Positions 32,515 through 44,718 are shown, counted from the stretch's first letter. The stretch: 64,000 nucleotides of DNA from Burkholderia ambifaria AMMD (GCF_000203915.1 NC_008390.1:2232001-2296000), one strand, 5' to 3'. The notes: generated by a model not told the origin, from the letters alone. Made by a program: numbers and translations.

Positions 32515-32882
32515 TGGCCAAGCCGCACACCGTGGTCGTCTACGGCATTCCGAACTGCGACACCGTGAAGAAGGCCCGCGTGTGGCTCGACGATCACGGC
32601 GTCGAGTTCGAGTTTCATGACTTCAAGAAGCTCGGCGTCAGCGCGCCGCTCGTCGAGGACTGGCTGAAGGACGTGTCGCTCGACGCGCTCGTGAACAAGC
32701 GCGGCACGACGTGGCGCGGCCTGGACGATGCGATGAAGGCGGCCGCGGAAACGCGCTCCGGCGCGGTCGCGCTGATGATCCACAAGCCGTCGGTCATCAA
32801 GCGTCCCGTGCTCGTCGTCAACGGCCGCGTGAAATCGCTCGGCTTCGTGGCCGATCAGTACGCGGCGCTGTTTGCCGCCTAG
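32514..32882 (+). CDS. ArsC/Spx-family thioredoxin-fold protein (YffB-like)
   Basis: A 122-residue protein of the ArsC/Spx/YffB family. VVYGIPNCDTVKKARVWLDD near the start has a single Cys (C15) and no CXXC, as in YffB and arsenate reductases, and KRPVLVVNGRV near residue 100 carries the family Arg. The ATG overlaps the dapD stop (TGATG). E. coli yffB is also next to dapE, so the linkage is conserved, yet its function is unknown; glutathione-dependent thiol chemistry has been proposed. Arsenate reduction cannot be claimed. Confidence 0.9.
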
Positions 32883-32927
32883 GGCCGCCCCCGCTGCGCC
32901 CGCGGGTGCAGCCCGACGTCTCGTCAC

Positions 32928-32953
32928 TGCCGGCCACCGCGCCGGCATTTTTT
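32928..32953 (+). terminator. Intrinsic terminator between the ArsC/Spx-like gene and dapE
   Basis: TGCCGGC (32928-32934) pairs with GCCGGCA (32941-32947), followed by six T. It ends only 19 bases before the dapE ATG, so dapE would need partial readthrough or a promoter hidden within this stretch. Confidence 0.8.
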
Positions 32954-32972
32954 ATCGAAAGTGGTCCGAACC

Positions 32973-34112
32973 ATGTCCGCCACCCTAGCCCTTACCGAAC
33001 AGCTGATCGCCCGCGCGTCCGTCACGCCCGACGACCAGCATTGCCAGCAGCTCATGACCGAGCGCCTCGCCGCGCTCGGCTTCGAATGCGAGACCATCGC
33101 GTCGCACGGCGTGACCAACCTGTGGGCCGTCAAGCGCGGCGCCGACGGCCGCGACGGCAAGCTGCTCGCGTTCGCGGGCCACACCGACGTCGTGCCGACC
33201 GGCCCGCTCGAGCAGTGGACCTCGCCGCCGTTCGTCCCCACGCATCGCGACGGCAAGCTGTACGGCCGCGGCGCGGCCGACATGAAGACGTCGCTCGCGG
33301 CGTTCGTCGTCGCGTCCGAGGAATTCGTCGCGGCCCACCCCGGCCACCGCGGCGCGATCGCGTTCCTGATCACGAGCGACGAGGAAGGCCCGGCCACCGA
33401 CGGCACCGTGAAGGTCGTCGAACTGCTCGAAACGCGCGGCGAACGCGTCGACTACTGCATCGTCGGCGAGCCGACCTCGAGCGCGGAGCTCGGCGACGTC
33501 GTGAAGAACGGCCGCCGCGGCTCGATGTCGGGCGAGCTGGTCGTCAAGGGCGTGCAGGGCCACATCGCATACCCGCACCTCGCGAAGAACCCGATCCACC
33601 TGCTCGCGCCGGCGCTCGCCGAGCTCGCCGCCGAACAGTGGGACGCAGGCAACGAATACTTCCCGCCGACCACCTGGCAGGTGTCGAACCTGCATGCCGG
33701 CACCGGCGCGACCAACGTGATCCCCGGCCATGCGGACCTGATGTTCAACTTCCGCTTTTCGACGGCGAGCACGGTCGAGGGCCTGCAGGCACGCGTGCAT
33801 GCGATCCTCGGCAAGCACGGCCTCGAATACACGCTGAAGTGGTCGGTGAGCGGCCTGCCGTTCCTCACGCCGCGCGGCGACCTGTCGAACGCGCTGGAGA
33901 ACGCGATCCGCGCCGAGACCGGCCTCACGACCGAGCTGTCGACGACGGGCGGCACGTCCGACGGACGCTTCATCGCGCGCATCTGCCCGCAGGTGATCGA
34001 GTTCGGCCCGCCGAACGGCAGCATCCACAAGATCGACGAGCACATCGACGTGCGCTTCGTCGACCCGCTGAAGAACGTGTACCGACGCGTGCTCGAACAA
34101 CTGATCGCCTGA
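32973..34112 (+). CDS. dapE: Succinyl-diaminopimelate desuccinylase
   Basis: A dinuclear zinc M20-family hydrolase of 379 residues that releases LL-diaminopimelate from its succinyl form. Metal-binding blocks are visible: [12 protein letters not shown] (about 67-78), [11 protein letters not shown] (about 98-108) and [11 protein letters not shown] with the catalytic Glu pair near 135. ATG 32973 is used ([19 protein letters not shown]); a GTG four codons earlier is less likely. It completes dapC-dapD-dapE. Confidence 0.96.
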   Translation: MSATLALTEQLIARASVTPDDQHCQQLMTERLAALGFECETIASHGVTNLWAVKRGADGRDGKLLAFAGHTDVVPTGPLEQWTSPPFVPTHRDGKLYGRGAADMKTSLAAFVVASEEFVAAHPGHRGAIAFLITSDEEGPATDGTVKVVELLETRGERVDYCIVGEPTSSAELGDVVKNGRRGSMSGELVVKGVQGHIAYPHLAKNPIHLLAPALAELAAEQWDAGNEYFPPTTWQVSNLHAGTGATNVIPGHADLMFNFRFSTASTVEGLQARVHAILGKHGLEYTLKWSVSGLPFLTPRGDLSNALENAIRAETGLTTELSTTGGTSDGRFIARICPQVIEFGPPNGSIHKIDEHIDVRFVDPLKNVYRRVLEQLIA

Positions 34113-34123
34113 CGGAGCCTCGC

Positions 34124-35032
34124 ATGACGACACCATTTGCAACTATTCGCGACCTGCTGCGCTACGCGGTCACGCGCTTCTCGAAGGCCAAGCTCGCATT
34201 CGGCCACGGCTCGGACAACGCGTACGACGAAGCCGCGTACCTCGTGCTGCACACGCTCGACCTGCCGCTCGACACGCTCGAGCCGTTCCTCGATGCGCGC
34301 CTGCTGCCCGATGAAATCGCGGCCGTGCTCGCGGTGATCGAACGGCGCGCGACCGAACGCGTGCCGGCCGCGTACCTCACGCATGAAGCGTGGATGCACG
34401 GCCACCGCTTCTACGTCGACGAGCGCGTGATCGTGCCGCGCTCGTTCATCGGCGAGCTGCTCGACGACGGGCTGCAGCCGTATGTCGCCGACCCCGAGCA
34501 GGTCGGCGCGGTGCTGGAGCTGTGCACCGGCTCCGGCTGCCTCGCGATCCTCGCCGCCAGCGCGTTCCCGAATGCCGAGATCGACGCGGTCGACCTGTCC
34601 GACAAGGCACTCGAAGTCGCCCGGATCAACGTGAGCGACTATAGCCTCGACGATCGCATCACGCTGCATCGTGGCGATCTCTACGCGCCGCTGCCCGCGT
34701 TCCGCGCCGAACCCGACGCGCGCTACGACGTGATCCTGACGAACCCGCCGTACGTGAACGCGACGTCGATGGCAGCGCTGCCGCCCGAGTACCGGCACGA
34801 GCCGGAGATGGCGCTCGCGGGCGGCGAGGACGGCATGGACATCGTGCGGCGCATCATCTCGGAAGCGCACAAGTGGCTGCACGACGACGGCGTGCTCGTC
34901 GTCGAGATCGGCAACGAGCGCGAGCACGTCGAAGCCGCGTTCGGCGGCCTCGAACTCACGTGGCTGCCCACCAGCGCGGGCGACGACACGGTGTTCCTGA
35001 TCCAGGCGTCCGACCTGCCGCGCAAGGCCTGA
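34124..35032 (+). CDS. prmB: Ribosomal protein L3 glutamine N5-methyltransferase
   Basis: A SAM-dependent methyltransferase of 302 residues that methylates a glutamine of ribosomal protein L3. The SAM-binding block LELCTGSGCLAILAA is near residue 130 and the family NPPY motif (DVILTNPPYVN) near 205; an N-terminal helical domain contains SDNAYDEAAYLVLH. The open frame extends far upstream only as a shadow of dapE; ATG 34124 gives normal length. PrmC is the close alternative, but the DEAAYLVLH and NPPYVNATSM features favour PrmB. Confidence 0.93.
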   Translation: MTTPFATIRDLLRYAVTRFSKAKLAFGHGSDNAYDEAAYLVLHTLDLPLDTLEPFLDARLLPDEIAAVLAVIERRATERVPAAYLTHEAWMHGHRFYVDERVIVPRSFIGELLDDGLQPYVADPEQVGAVLELCTGSGCLAILAASAFPNAEIDAVDLSDKALEVARINVSDYSLDDRITLHRGDLYAPLPAFRAEPDARYDVILTNPPYVNATSMAALPPEYRHEPEMALAGGEDGMDIVRRIISEAHKWLHDDGVLVVEIGNEREHVEAAFGGLELTWLPTSAGDDTVFLIQASDLPRKA

Positions 35033-35046
35033 CGGCACGCCGCGGC

Positions 35047-35089
35047 CCCAACCGTGCGGCACGGCAAACCGCTGTCCCGCACGGTTGGG
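35047..35089 (+). other. Hairpin after prmB
   Basis: CCCAACCGTGCGG (35047-35059) pairs perfectly with 35077-35089 over 13 bases, with a 17-base loop. No T run follows, but it lies just after the prmB stop and 58 bases before cls; it may end prmB transcripts or protect their 3' end. Confidence 0.5.
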
Positions 35090-35146
35090 TAAGATGCGCG
35101 TAAGCGGCCGTCGCGCCGCACGACTTCAGGAGTCCGTCACGCGCCC

Positions 35147-36586
35147 ATGACCCTCGACTGGCTACATCTCGGCACCCTGATCCTGGCCGTTCACGTGCTC
35201 GGGATCGTCGCGGCGTGTCACGCGCTCATGAACACGCGCACGTCGCAAGGCGCGATCGCGTGGGCCGTGTCGCTCGCCGCGATGCCGTACCTGACGCTCG
35301 TCCCCTACCTGTTCCTCGGTCGCAGCAAGTTCTCCGGCTACGTCGACGCGCGGCGCCACGAAATGGAAGCGTTGCGCACGCATACGCCGCGCGTGCCGTG
35401 GCTCGATGCGGACGCAACCAACGGGCCGGCGGCCGACGCGATCGGCCGCGCTGCGGTGCTCGCGCTCACCCGGCTCGGCGGGATGCCGTTCGTCGGCGGC
35501 AATTCGGTGCGCACGCTCGTCAACGGCGATGCGACGTTCGAGGCGATCCTGTCGGCGATCGACTCGGCGCGCGAATACGTGTTCGTCCAGTTCTTCATCG
35601 TGCGCGTCGACGCGCTCGGCCTGATGCTGCGCGACGCGCTGCTCGCCCGCGCGGCAGCCGGCGTGCGCTGCTACCTGCTGTATGACAGCATCGGCTGCTT
35701 CGACCTGCCGCACAGCTACGTCGACACGCTGCGCCGCGGCGGCGTCGAGGTCCACCCGTTCGCGACCCACCGCAAGTTCGTCAACCGCTTCCAGCTCAAC
35801 TTCCGCAATCATCGCAAGATCGTCGTCGTCGACGGCAATCGCGCGTTCGTCGGCGGACACAACGTCGGCGTCGAATATCTCGGCGCGAACCGGCGTCTGT
35901 CGCCGTGGCGCGACACCCATATCGAAATCCGCGGCCCGGTGGTGGCCAGCATTCAGTACGTGTTCGCCGAAGACTGGCACTGGGCCACGCAGACGCTTCC
36001 GCCGCTCGCCGCGCCGCCGGAGGCGCTGCCCGGCGACGCGATGCATTGCCTCGCCGTACCGATGGGCCCGGCCGACAAGCAGGAAACCGGCTCGCTGTTC
36101 TTCGTCGGCGCGATCAACGCCGCGCACGAACGGGTGTGGATCACGACGCCGTATCTCATACCCGACGAAGCGGTGATCGCCGCGCTGAAGCTCGCGGTGA
36201 TGCGCGGCGTCGATGTGCGCATCCTGATCCCGTGCCGGCGCGACCACTACGTCGTGTTCGAGGCGTCGAAGCTCTATGCGCGCGATCTCATCGACGCAGG
36301 CGTCAAGGTGTTCCGCTACCGCCCGGGCTTCCTGCACCAGAAAGTCGTGCTGATCGATCGCATCGCGGCCGCGGTCGGCAGCGCGAATCTCGACAACCGC
36401 TCGTTCCGGCTGAACTTCGAAATCATGGTGCTGACCGTCGATCGCGCGTTCGCCGATGAAGTCGGGGCCATGCTCGACGCCGATTTCGCGCAGTCCTACG
36501 AGGTCGATGCGAACGAGTATCGGCACTCGCCCGCGTGGCGGCGCATCGCCATGCACGTCGCGCGCCTGTTCGCACCCATCCTGTAG
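35147..36586 (+). CDS. cls: Cardiolipin synthase (phospholipase D family)
   Basis: A 479-residue membrane enzyme that condenses two phosphatidylglycerols to cardiolipin. Two N-terminal hydrophobic helices (about 5-25 and 40-60) are followed by two PLD catalytic motifs: HRKIVVVDGNRAFVGGHN near residue 222 and HQKVVLIDRIAAAVGSANLDNR near 398. Length and topology match ClsA-type enzymes. It is transcribed away from prmB and converges with the glutathione peroxidase gene. Confidence 0.92.
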   Translation: MTLDWLHLGTLILAVHVLGIVAACHALMNTRTSQGAIAWAVSLAAMPYLTLVPYLFLGRSKFSGYVDARRHEMEALRTHTPRVPWLDADATNGPAADAIGRAAVLALTRLGGMPFVGGNSVRTLVNGDATFEAILSAIDSAREYVFVQFFIVRVDALGLMLRDALLARAAAGVRCYLLYDSIGCFDLPHSYVDTLRRGGVEVHPFATHRKFVNRFQLNFRNHRKIVVVDGNRAFVGGHNVGVEYLGANRRLSPWRDTHIEIRGPVVASIQYVFAEDWHWATQTLPPLAAPPEALPGDAMHCLAVPMGPADKQETGSLFFVGAINAAHERVWITTPYLIPDEAVIAALKLAVMRGVDVRILIPCRRDHYVVFEASKLYARDLIDAGVKVFRYRPGFLHQKVVLIDRIAAAVGSANLDNRSFRLNFEIMVLTVDRAFADEVGAMLDADFAQSYEVDANEYRHSPAWRRIAMHVARLFAPIL

Positions 36587-36706
36587 CGTCCGTGGCGCCC
36601 GCGCGAGCGCCGGGCCGCCGTCGCCCGGATGGCGCCGCCCGCTTTCGCCCCATCCGGCCCGACACCGCGGTCGCGGGCCAGACGCCCCGCTCGCGGCTCC
36701 ACGGCG

Positions 36707-37186
36707 TTACAGCAGCTTGTCGATATCCGCGGCGATTTCCTCGGGCTTCGTCGACGGCGCATAGCGCTTGACGATCCGCCCGTCGCGGTCGACCAGGAAT
36801 TTCGTGAAATTCCACTTGATCGCCTTCAGGCCGAGAATGCCGGGCGCCTCGTCGGTCAGATAGCGATACAGCGGATGCGCATGGTCGCCCTTCACGTCGA
36901 CCTTCGCGAACATCGGGAACGTGACGCCGTAGTTGCGCTCGCAGAACGCGCCGATCTGCGCGGCGTCGCCCGGCTCCTGCTTGCCGAACTGGTTGCACGG
37001 AAAGCCGAGCACGAAAAAGCCGCGCGCCGCGTACTGCTCGTACAGTTTCTGCAGGCCCGCATACTGCGGCGTGAAACCGCACTCGCTCGCGGTATTGACG
37101 ATCAGCAGCACCTTGCCGCGATACGCGTCGAGCGACGCCGGCTCGCCGGCGAGCGTCTCCGCGCTGAACGAATAGAGGGTGGACAT
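36707..37186 (-). CDS. Glutathione peroxidase family thiol peroxidase (BtuE-like)
   Basis: A 159-residue peroxidase that reduces peroxides using thioredoxin or glutathione. C36 in [12 protein letters not shown] replaces selenocysteine, with the catalytic Gln in NQFGKQEPG (66-73) and Trp in WNFTKFLVD near the C-terminus. AAGGAG precedes ATG 37186 at good spacing. No signal peptide is seen, so it acts in the cytoplasm. It is divergent from the ABC-F gene. Confidence 0.93.
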   Translation of the reverse strand: MSTLYSFSAETLAGEPASLDAYRGKVLLIVNTASECGFTPQYAGLQKLYEQYAARGFFVLGFPCNQFGKQEPGDAAQIGAFCERNYGVTFPMFAKVDVKGDHAHPLYRYLTDEAPGILGLKAIKWNFTKFLVDRDGRIVKRYAPSTKPEEIAADIDKLL

Positions 37187-37322
37187 CGGGCACTCCTTTG
37201 ATGAGACCGGAACGACGTGGAGTCTAGGCGAAATCGCGCCGTTGCGGCATCTGCCGTTCGGCCGATATCCGGAGCGACGCGCGCGCAGTCTAGAATAGCG
37301 GTTTTCGTCAGTCATTCCCGCC

Positions 37323-39254
<1,932 letters not shown>

Positions 39255-39362
39255 ACGCGGCCGGGGTGCCATCCGCCGGTCGCTTGACCGGTGGCGCGGC
39301 ATCCACGGTGGCGTCAATACCCGACGAACCGGGCCGGCTGCATCCGGCCCGAAAACGACAAA

Positions 39363-39382
39363 GCCGGGCGCGCTGGCCCGGC
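39363..39382 (+). terminator. Possible terminator of the ABC-F gene
   Basis: GCCGGGC (39363-39369) pairs with GCCCGGC (39376-39382); the tail CTCTTC is only partly T-rich. It lies about 110 bases past the stop and faces the end of the small gene on the opposite strand. Confidence 0.5.
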
Positions 39383-39434
39383 CTCTTCATCGTGACTACG
39401 GCTGTCGTTGTCGGGTCAGCCGTACGCCGCCCGC

Positions 39435-39701
39435 TCAACGCCGCGGCAACGTATCGCGCGGCAGTTGCTCGTCATCGTCCATCAGGTAACGCCGCCCTTC
39501 GGTCGGCTGGCGGATCGCCGCGGCGACTTCCGCTTCCGTCACGTCCTCGGACACGACCCGGCGTGCGAGGCGCCCTTCTTCGTCGATCCACTCGACGATC
39601 CGGCATCCGCCGCCCCACGGGTGAACGATGGGCTCCGATACGCGGCAGCCGCGCAGGTTGTAAAGGCGTCCGCTGGCCGCATCCCCATACTGTTTGAACA
39701 T
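39435..39701 (-). CDS. Small conserved protein, DUF2866-like
   Basis: An 88-residue acidic protein starting at ATG 39701 with AAGGGA upstream. Residues LYNLRGCRVSEPIVHPWGGG near the start, then RIVEWIDEEGRLARRVV and a Asp/Glu-rich tail, resemble the Burkholderia small-protein family DUF2866, recalled rather than checked. No signal peptide or membrane segment is present. The function is unknown. It stands alone, converging with the ABC-F gene and 147 bases upstream of the radA stop on the same strand; codon use looks normal, so I think it is real. Confidence 0.75.
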   Translation of the reverse strand: MFKQYGDAASGRLYNLRGCRVSEPIVHPWGGGCRIVEWIDEEGRLARRVVSEDVTEAEVAAAIRQPTEGRRYLMDDDEQLPRDTLPRR

Positions 39702-39847
39702 AGGTTCCCTTCCATTGCGGTTCGACAATCCGCCAAAGGATAGGGAAAAGCGATGTCCGCCGGGTTACAGGAGCCTACATATTCTTTACAACCAATTACG
39801 CGACAGATCGTGGCCGGCCGCCCCGCACGGGTGCCGGCCACGCGCGG

Positions 39848-41224
39848 TCATTCGAGATCGCGCACGCGGTCGATCGCCTGCTCGATCCGCTCGACGGCCA
39901 TCACGTTTAGCCCTTCGATCGGCTGCTTCGGCGCATTCGCCTTCGGGATCAGCGCAGACGTGAACCCGAGCTTCGCCGCTTCGCGCAGCCGTTCCTGGCC
40001 ACGCGGGGACGGCCGGATCTCGCCCGCCAGCCCCACCTCGCCGAATACGATCAGGCCCTTCGGCAGCGCCTTGTTGCGCATCGACGAATGGATTGCGAGC
40101 AGCACGGCGACGTCAGCGGCCGGCTCGGTGATCTTCACGCCGCCCACCGCGTTCAGGAACACGTCCTGGTCGAAACACGCGATGCCCGCGTGCCGGTGCA
40201 GCACCGCGAGCAGCATCGCGAGCCGGTTCTGCTCGAGGCCGACCGCGAGCCGGCGCGGATTCGGCACGTGCGCCGTATCGACGAGCGCCTGGACTTCGAC
40301 GAGCAGCGGGCGCGTGCCCTCCTGCGTGACGAGCACGCACGAACCCGGCACGACCTGCTCGTGCTGCGACAGGAACAGCGCGGACGGGTTCGCGACGCCG
40401 CGCAGCCCGCGCTCGGTCATCGCGAACACGCCGAGCTCGTTGACCGCGCCGAAGCGGTTCTTGAACGCGCGCACGAGCCGGAACGACGAATGGGTGTCGC
40501 CCTCGAAGTACAGCACCGTGTCGACGATGTGCTCGAGCACGCGCGGGCCCGCGAGGTTGCCCTCCTTCGTCACGTGCCCGACCATGATGATCGCGGTGCC
40601 GGACTGCTTCGCGATGCGCGTGAGCTGCGCCGCGCATTCGCGCACCTGCGCGACCGAGCCCGGCGCCGACGTCAGCGCTTCGGAATAGACGGTCTGGATC
40701 GAATCGATGACAGCGACGTCCGGCCGTTCCGCGTCGATCGCGGCCTGAATCTTCTCGAGCTGGATCTCGGCGAGCAGCTTCAGCTCGGCCGCCGGCGCGC
40801 CGCCGTCGAGCAGCGCGAGCCGTTGCGCGCGCAACGCGATCTGCGCGGCCGATTCCTCACCGCTGATATAGAGCGCGCGCCGCTCGTTCGCGATGTCCGC
40901 GAGCGACTGCAGCAGCAGTGTCGACTTGCCGATGCCCGGATCGCCGCCGATCAGCACGACGCCGCCCGGCACCAGCCCGCCACCCAGCACGCGGTCGAAT
41001 TCGCCGATGCCGGTGGAGAAGCGCGGCACGTCGGCCGCCTCGATGTCGACGAGCCGCTGCACCGGCGCCCGCTTCGCGAGCGACTGGAAGCGATGGGCGG
41101 CCGGCGACTCGGCGACCGATTCGACGAGGGTGTTCCAGGCCTGACACGACGGGCATTGCCCCTGCCACTTCGGGGTTTGTCCGCCGCACTCGCTGCAGAC
41201 ATAGACGGTTTTCTGTTTCGCCAC
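39848..41224 (-). CDS. radA: DNA repair protein RadA, GTG start
   Basis: A RecA-like, DnaB-type helicase for branch migration in recombination; 458 residues. The N-terminal Cys4 zinc finger (C10, C13, C24, C27 in CSECGGQTPKWQGQCPSC), Walker A GGDPGIGKST (93-102), the RadA-specific KNRFG near residue 255 and a C-terminal Lon-protease-like domain are all present. GTG 41224 with AAGGG upstream is used because the family begins just before the zinc finger. It is 11 bases after alr and so shares its transcript. Confidence 0.96.
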   Translation of the reverse strand: MAKQKTVYVCSECGGQTPKWQGQCPSCQAWNTLVESVAESPAAHRFQSLAKRAPVQRLVDIEAADVPRFSTGIGEFDRVLGGGLVPGGVVLIGGDPGIGKSTLLLQSLADIANERRALYISGEESAAQIALRAQRLALLDGGAPAAELKLLAEIQLEKIQAAIDAERPDVAVIDSIQTVYSEALTSAPGSVAQVRECAAQLTRIAKQSGTAIIMVGHVTKEGNLAGPRVLEHIVDTVLYFEGDTHSSFRLVRAFKNRFGAVNELGVFAMTERGLRGVANPSALFLSQHEQVVPGSCVLVTQEGTRPLLVEVQALVDTAHVPNPRRLAVGLEQNRLAMLLAVLHRHAGIACFDQDVFLNAVGGVKITEPAADVAVLLAIHSSMRNKALPKGLIVFGEVGLAGEIRPSPRGQERLREAAKLGFTSALIPKANAPKQPIEGLNVMAVERIEQAIDRVRDLE

Positions 41225-41235
41225 GCGTGTCGCCC

Positions 41236-42306
41236 TTATTCCGCGCGCACCGGTACGCGGCCGGCGACCGCGCACATCAGTTCATAGCCGATGGTCCCGC
41301 AATGGCGCGCGACGTCGTCGATCGGCAGCGTGTTGCCCCACAGCTCGACGCGCGCGCCGACTCCGGCCTGCGGGCACGGCGTGAGGTCGACGGTGATCAT
41401 GTCCATCGACACGCGGCCGACGATCCGCGTGCGGATGCCGTCGACGATCACCGGCGTGCCTTCCGGCGCGACGCGCGGATAGCCGTCCGCGTAACCGCAC
41501 GCGACGACGCCGATGCGCATCTGGGCCGGCGCGGAGAACGTCGAGCCATAGCCGATCGCCTGCCCCTTCGCGATCGTCTGCACCGCGATCAGCTCGGACG
41601 CGAGCGTCATCGCGGGCTTCAGCCCGGTGTCGGCGATGTCGGCCGACAGTCCCGACGGCGACGCGCCGTACAGGATGATCCCCGGCCGCACCCAGTCGAA
41701 GTGCGTATCCGGATGCCACAGCACGGCCGCCGAATTCGCGAGGCTGCGCGCGCCGGCGATGTTTTCCGCGCCGCGCTCGAACGTCGCGAGCTGCTCGGCG
41801 ACGCCGCGCTCGTTGTCGGCATCCGAAAAATGGGTCATCAACGTGATCTGGCCGATGCCGGGGCACGCACGGGCGCGCTCCCACGCGGCGCGGTATTTCT
41901 CCGGCGCGTAGCCGAGTCGGTTCATGCCGCTGTTCATCTTGAGCTGCACGTTGACGGGCTTCGACAGCCGGGCCGTCTCCAGCATCCGCATCTGCTCGTC
42001 GTTGTGGACGGTGGTCGTCAGGCTGTAGCGGTCGATCACGTCGATGTCGGTCGAGCGGAAGAACCCTTCGAGCAGCAGGATCGGACCGGCCCACCCGAGC
42101 TCGCGCAGCTTCACGGCCTCGTCGAGGTCGAGCAGGCCGAAGCCGTCGGTGCCGCGCAGGCCGGGAAACACGCGCGCGAGACCGTGGCCGTACGCGTTGG
42201 CCTTGACGACCGTCCAGACCTTGGACGGGCCGGCAAAGCGGCGGACGACGGAGAGATTGTTCGCGAGAGCGGCGGTATGGATGGTGGCGGAGATCGGGCG
42301 CGGCAT
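41236..42306 (-). CDS. alr: Alanine racemase
   Basis: A PLP enzyme of 356 residues making D-alanine for peptidoglycan. The PLP Lys is K35 in [10 protein letters not shown]; the catalytic Tyr lies in [27 protein letters not shown] (about residue 253). It may be the biosynthetic (alr) or catabolic (dadX) form; absence of a D-amino-acid dehydrogenase neighbour favours alr. Transcribed with radA and divergent from lplT. Confidence 0.93.
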   Translation of the reverse strand: MPRPISATIHTAALANNLSVVRRFAGPSKVWTVVKANAYGHGLARVFPGLRGTDGFGLLDLDEAVKLRELGWAGPILLLEGFFRSTDIDVIDRYSLTTTVHNDEQMRMLETARLSKPVNVQLKMNSGMNRLGYAPEKYRAAWERARACPGIGQITLMTHFSDADNERGVAEQLATFERGAENIAGARSLANSAAVLWHPDTHFDWVRPGIILYGASPSGLSADIADTGLKPAMTLASELIAVQTIAKGQAIGYGSTFSAPAQMRIGVVACGYADGYPRVAPEGTPVIVDGIRTRIVGRVSMDMITVDLTPCPQAGVGARVELWGNTLPIDDVARHCGTIGYELMCAVAGRVPVRAE

Positions 42307-42426
42307 GGGAAATTTACGTAAAGACGCTTGCGAATCATCAGCTTACCGCGCCTTTTGAGCACCGAAGCCGACAATTTGCGGAACGATCGGGGAATCTTGC
42401 TAGTCCGAATTGCCGTATTTTCGTGT

Positions 42427-42432
42427 TATAAA
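42427..42432 (+). promoter_or_regulatory. Candidate lplT promoter -10
   Basis: The 218-base alr-lplT gap is less GC-rich than its surroundings. TATAAA at 42427-42432 is the best -10; the hexamer 17 bases upstream (CCGAAT) is weak. No alr promoter could be picked with confidence. Confidence 0.3.
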
Positions 42433-42524
42433 GCCGTGCGCACAACCCATTTCGAACGGAATAAGCCGATCGCATACCAGGCGGCCTACGCGGCCCTGCC
42501 GCAGCGACGAAAGCATCGCATCAG

Positions 42525-43832
42525 ATGAAAAAAGGTTTTTACACCATCATGGCCGCGCAGTTTTTCTCGTCGTTGGCCGACAATGCGCTTCTCATCGCCG
42601 CCATCGCCCTGCTGAAAGACCTCCACGCCCCCAACTGGATGACACCGCTGCTCAAGCTGTTCTTCGTGTTGTCCTATGTGGTGCTGGCGGCTTATGTTGG
42701 TGCGTTCGCCGATTCGCGTCCGAAGGGGCGCGTGATGTTCATCACCAACTCGATCAAGGTGGTCGGCTGCCTGATCATGCTGTTCGGCGCCCACCCGCTG
42801 ATCGCGTACGGGATCGTCGGGTTCGGCGCCGCGGCCTACTCGCCCGCCAAATACGGGATCCTGACCGAGCTGCTGCCGGCCGACCGGCTCGTCGCCGCGA
42901 ATGGCTGGATCGAAGGCACGACCGTCAGTTCGATCATTCTCGGCACCGTGCTCGGCGGCGCGCTGATCAGCCCGCACATCGCATCGCACGTGATCGCGCA
43001 CACGCCCGCTTGGATCAGCACGCCCGCCGAAGCGGCGATGGCGATCATCATGGCGATCTACGTGATCGCCGCGATGTTCAACCTGCGGATCCCCGATACC
43101 GGTGCGCGCTACCCGAAGCAGGAGCGCGGCCCGGTCAAGCTCCTCACCGATTTCGCCGACTGTTTCACGGTGCTCTGGCGCGACAAGCTCGGCCAGATCT
43201 CGCTCGCGGTCACGACGCTGTTCTGGGGCGCGGGCGCGACGCTGCAGTTCATCGTGCTGAAGTGGGCCGAAGTCTCGCTCAACATGTCGCTGTCCGAAGG
43301 CGCGCTTCTGCAGGCCGTGGTCGCGGTGGGCGTCGCGGGCGGCGCGATCGCCGCCGCCGCGCGCATCCCGTTGAAGAAGTCGCTGTCCGTGCTGCCCGTC
43401 GGCATCATGATGGGCATCGCGGTCATGCTGATGGCGTTCTACACGCGCGACCTGTTCCCCGCGCACTGGGCCGTGCACTTCGGCCACCTGCGCCTGCCGG
43501 TGTACCTGATCGTCGCGTACATCTTCCTGATCGGCGTCGGCGCGCTGTCCGGCTATTTCGTGGTTCCGATGAACGCGCTGCTGCAGCATCGCGGCCATGT
43601 GCTGCTGTCGGCCGGCCACTCGATCGCGGTGCAGAACTTCAACGAGAACCTGTCGGTGCTCGTGATGCTGTGCCTGTATGCGGTGCTGGTCTGGCTCGAC
43701 GTGCCGGTCGGCGTCGTGATCGTGCTGTTCGGCACGTTCGTCTGCCTGACGATGTGGCTCGTGATGCGCCGCCACCAGGCGAACCAGCGCCAGTTCGACT
43801 CGGTCGCGCTGATCGGCGAATCGCGGCACTGA
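42525..43832 (+). CDS. lplT: Lysophospholipid transporter LplT
   Basis: A 435-residue major-facilitator protein with about 12 membrane helices that flips lysophospholipids across the inner membrane for reacylation. The start [20 protein letters not shown] and the following [20 protein letters not shown] match LplT. In E. coli lplT is followed by aas, the acyltransferase that uses the imported lipid; here thiD follows and no aas is present, so the acylation partner must be elsewhere. Confidence 0.93.
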   Translation: MKKGFYTIMAAQFFSSLADNALLIAAIALLKDLHAPNWMTPLLKLFFVLSYVVLAAYVGAFADSRPKGRVMFITNSIKVVGCLIMLFGAHPLIAYGIVGFGAAAYSPAKYGILTELLPADRLVAANGWIEGTTVSSIILGTVLGGALISPHIASHVIAHTPAWISTPAEAAMAIIMAIYVIAAMFNLRIPDTGARYPKQERGPVKLLTDFADCFTVLWRDKLGQISLAVTTLFWGAGATLQFIVLKWAEVSLNMSLSEGALLQAVVAVGVAGGAIAAAARIPLKKSLSVLPVGIMMGIAVMLMAFYTRDLFPAHWAVHFGHLRLPVYLIVAYIFLIGVGALSGYFVVPMNALLQHRGHVLLSAGHSIAVQNFNENLSVLVMLCLYAVLVWLDVPVGVVIVLFGTFVCLTMWLVMRRHQANQRQFDSVALIGESRH

Positions 43833-43858
43833 CGCTACACTGTCCGTTTCCGTCCGTC

Positions 43859-43882
43859 GGCGCCGGTCTTCGCACCGGCGCC
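43859..43882 (+). other. Hairpin just before the thiD start
   Basis: GGCGCCGGT (43859-43867) pairs perfectly with ACCGGCGCC (43874-43882), loop CTTCGC. It ends eight bases before the thiD ATG. It may end lplT transcripts or cover the thiD ribosome-binding site; no thiamine riboswitch consensus is seen. Confidence 0.5.
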
Positions 43883-43890
43883 TTGCCATC

Positions 43891-44700
43891 ATGACGCACC
43901 CGATACCCAACGTCCTGACGATCGCCGGCTCCGACTCGGGCGGCGGCGCAGGCATCCAGGCCGACCTCAAGACCTTCTCCGCGCTCGGCGCGTACGGCGC
44001 GAGCGTGATCACCGCGCTGACCGCTCAGAACACGCGCGGCGTGAGCGGCGTGCACGCGCCGGACGCGGCGTTCGTGACCGCGCAGCTCGACGCGGTGTTC
44101 GACGACATCCGCATCGACGCGGTCAAGATCGGCATGCTCGCGAACGCCGCGATCGTGCATGCCGTGGCCGACGCGCTGCGGCGTTACGCGCCGCGCTTCG
44201 TCGTGCTCGATACGGTGATGATTTCGAAGAGTTCGCACGCGCTGCTCGCGCCCGACGCGGTCGACGCGTTGCGCGACGCGCTGCTGCCGCTCGCGACCGT
44301 CGTCACGCCGAACCTGCCCGAAGCGGCCGCCCTGCTCGGCGACACGCCCGCGACGACCGAAGACGACATGGTCCGGCAAGGCCACGCGCTGCTGCAGGCA
44401 GGCGCGAACGCCGTGCTGATGAAAGGCGGCCACTTGCCCGACGCGGCCGCGAGCCCCGACTGGCTCGTCGATGCGGCGCATGCCGTGCGGCTCGGCGGCA
44501 CGCGCGTGCCGGTCAGCAACACGCACGGCACCGGCTGCACGCTGTCGTCGGCGATTGCCGCGCTGCTGCCGCAGCGGCCGGATCTCGAGAGCGCGGTGCG
44601 CGACGCGAAGGTCTACCTGACCGGCGCGATCGCCGCGAGCGGCCAGCTCGACGTCGGCCACGGCGTCGGCCCGGTCCATCACTTCCATCGCTGGTGGTAA
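43891..44700 (+). CDS. thiD: Hydroxymethylpyrimidine/phosphomethylpyrimidine kinase
   Basis: A ribokinase-fold enzyme of 269 residues that phosphorylates HMP twice in thiamine synthesis. Conserved blocks: [19 protein letters not shown] at 10-28, DAVKIGML near 75, and the anion-hole [14 protein letters not shown] near 210. Converges with the DUF1853 gene with an 18-base gap. Confidence 0.95.
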   Translation: MTHPIPNVLTIAGSDSGGGAGIQADLKTFSALGAYGASVITALTAQNTRGVSGVHAPDAAFVTAQLDAVFDDIRIDAVKIGMLANAAIVHAVADALRRYAPRFVVLDTVMISKSSHALLAPDAVDALRDALLPLATVVTPNLPEAAALLGDTPATTEDDMVRQGHALLQAGANAVLMKGGHLPDAAASPDWLVDAAHAVRLGGTRVPVSNTHGTGCTLSSAIAALLPQRPDLESAVRDAKVYLTGAIAASGQLDVGHGVGPVHHFHRWW

Positions 44701-44718
44701 GCGCCGGCTGACGCGGCG

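Noticed and set aside
43833..43890. Possible thiamine riboswitch before thiD
   Set aside because: The gap is only 58 bases and has a simple hairpin without the TPP-box consensus.
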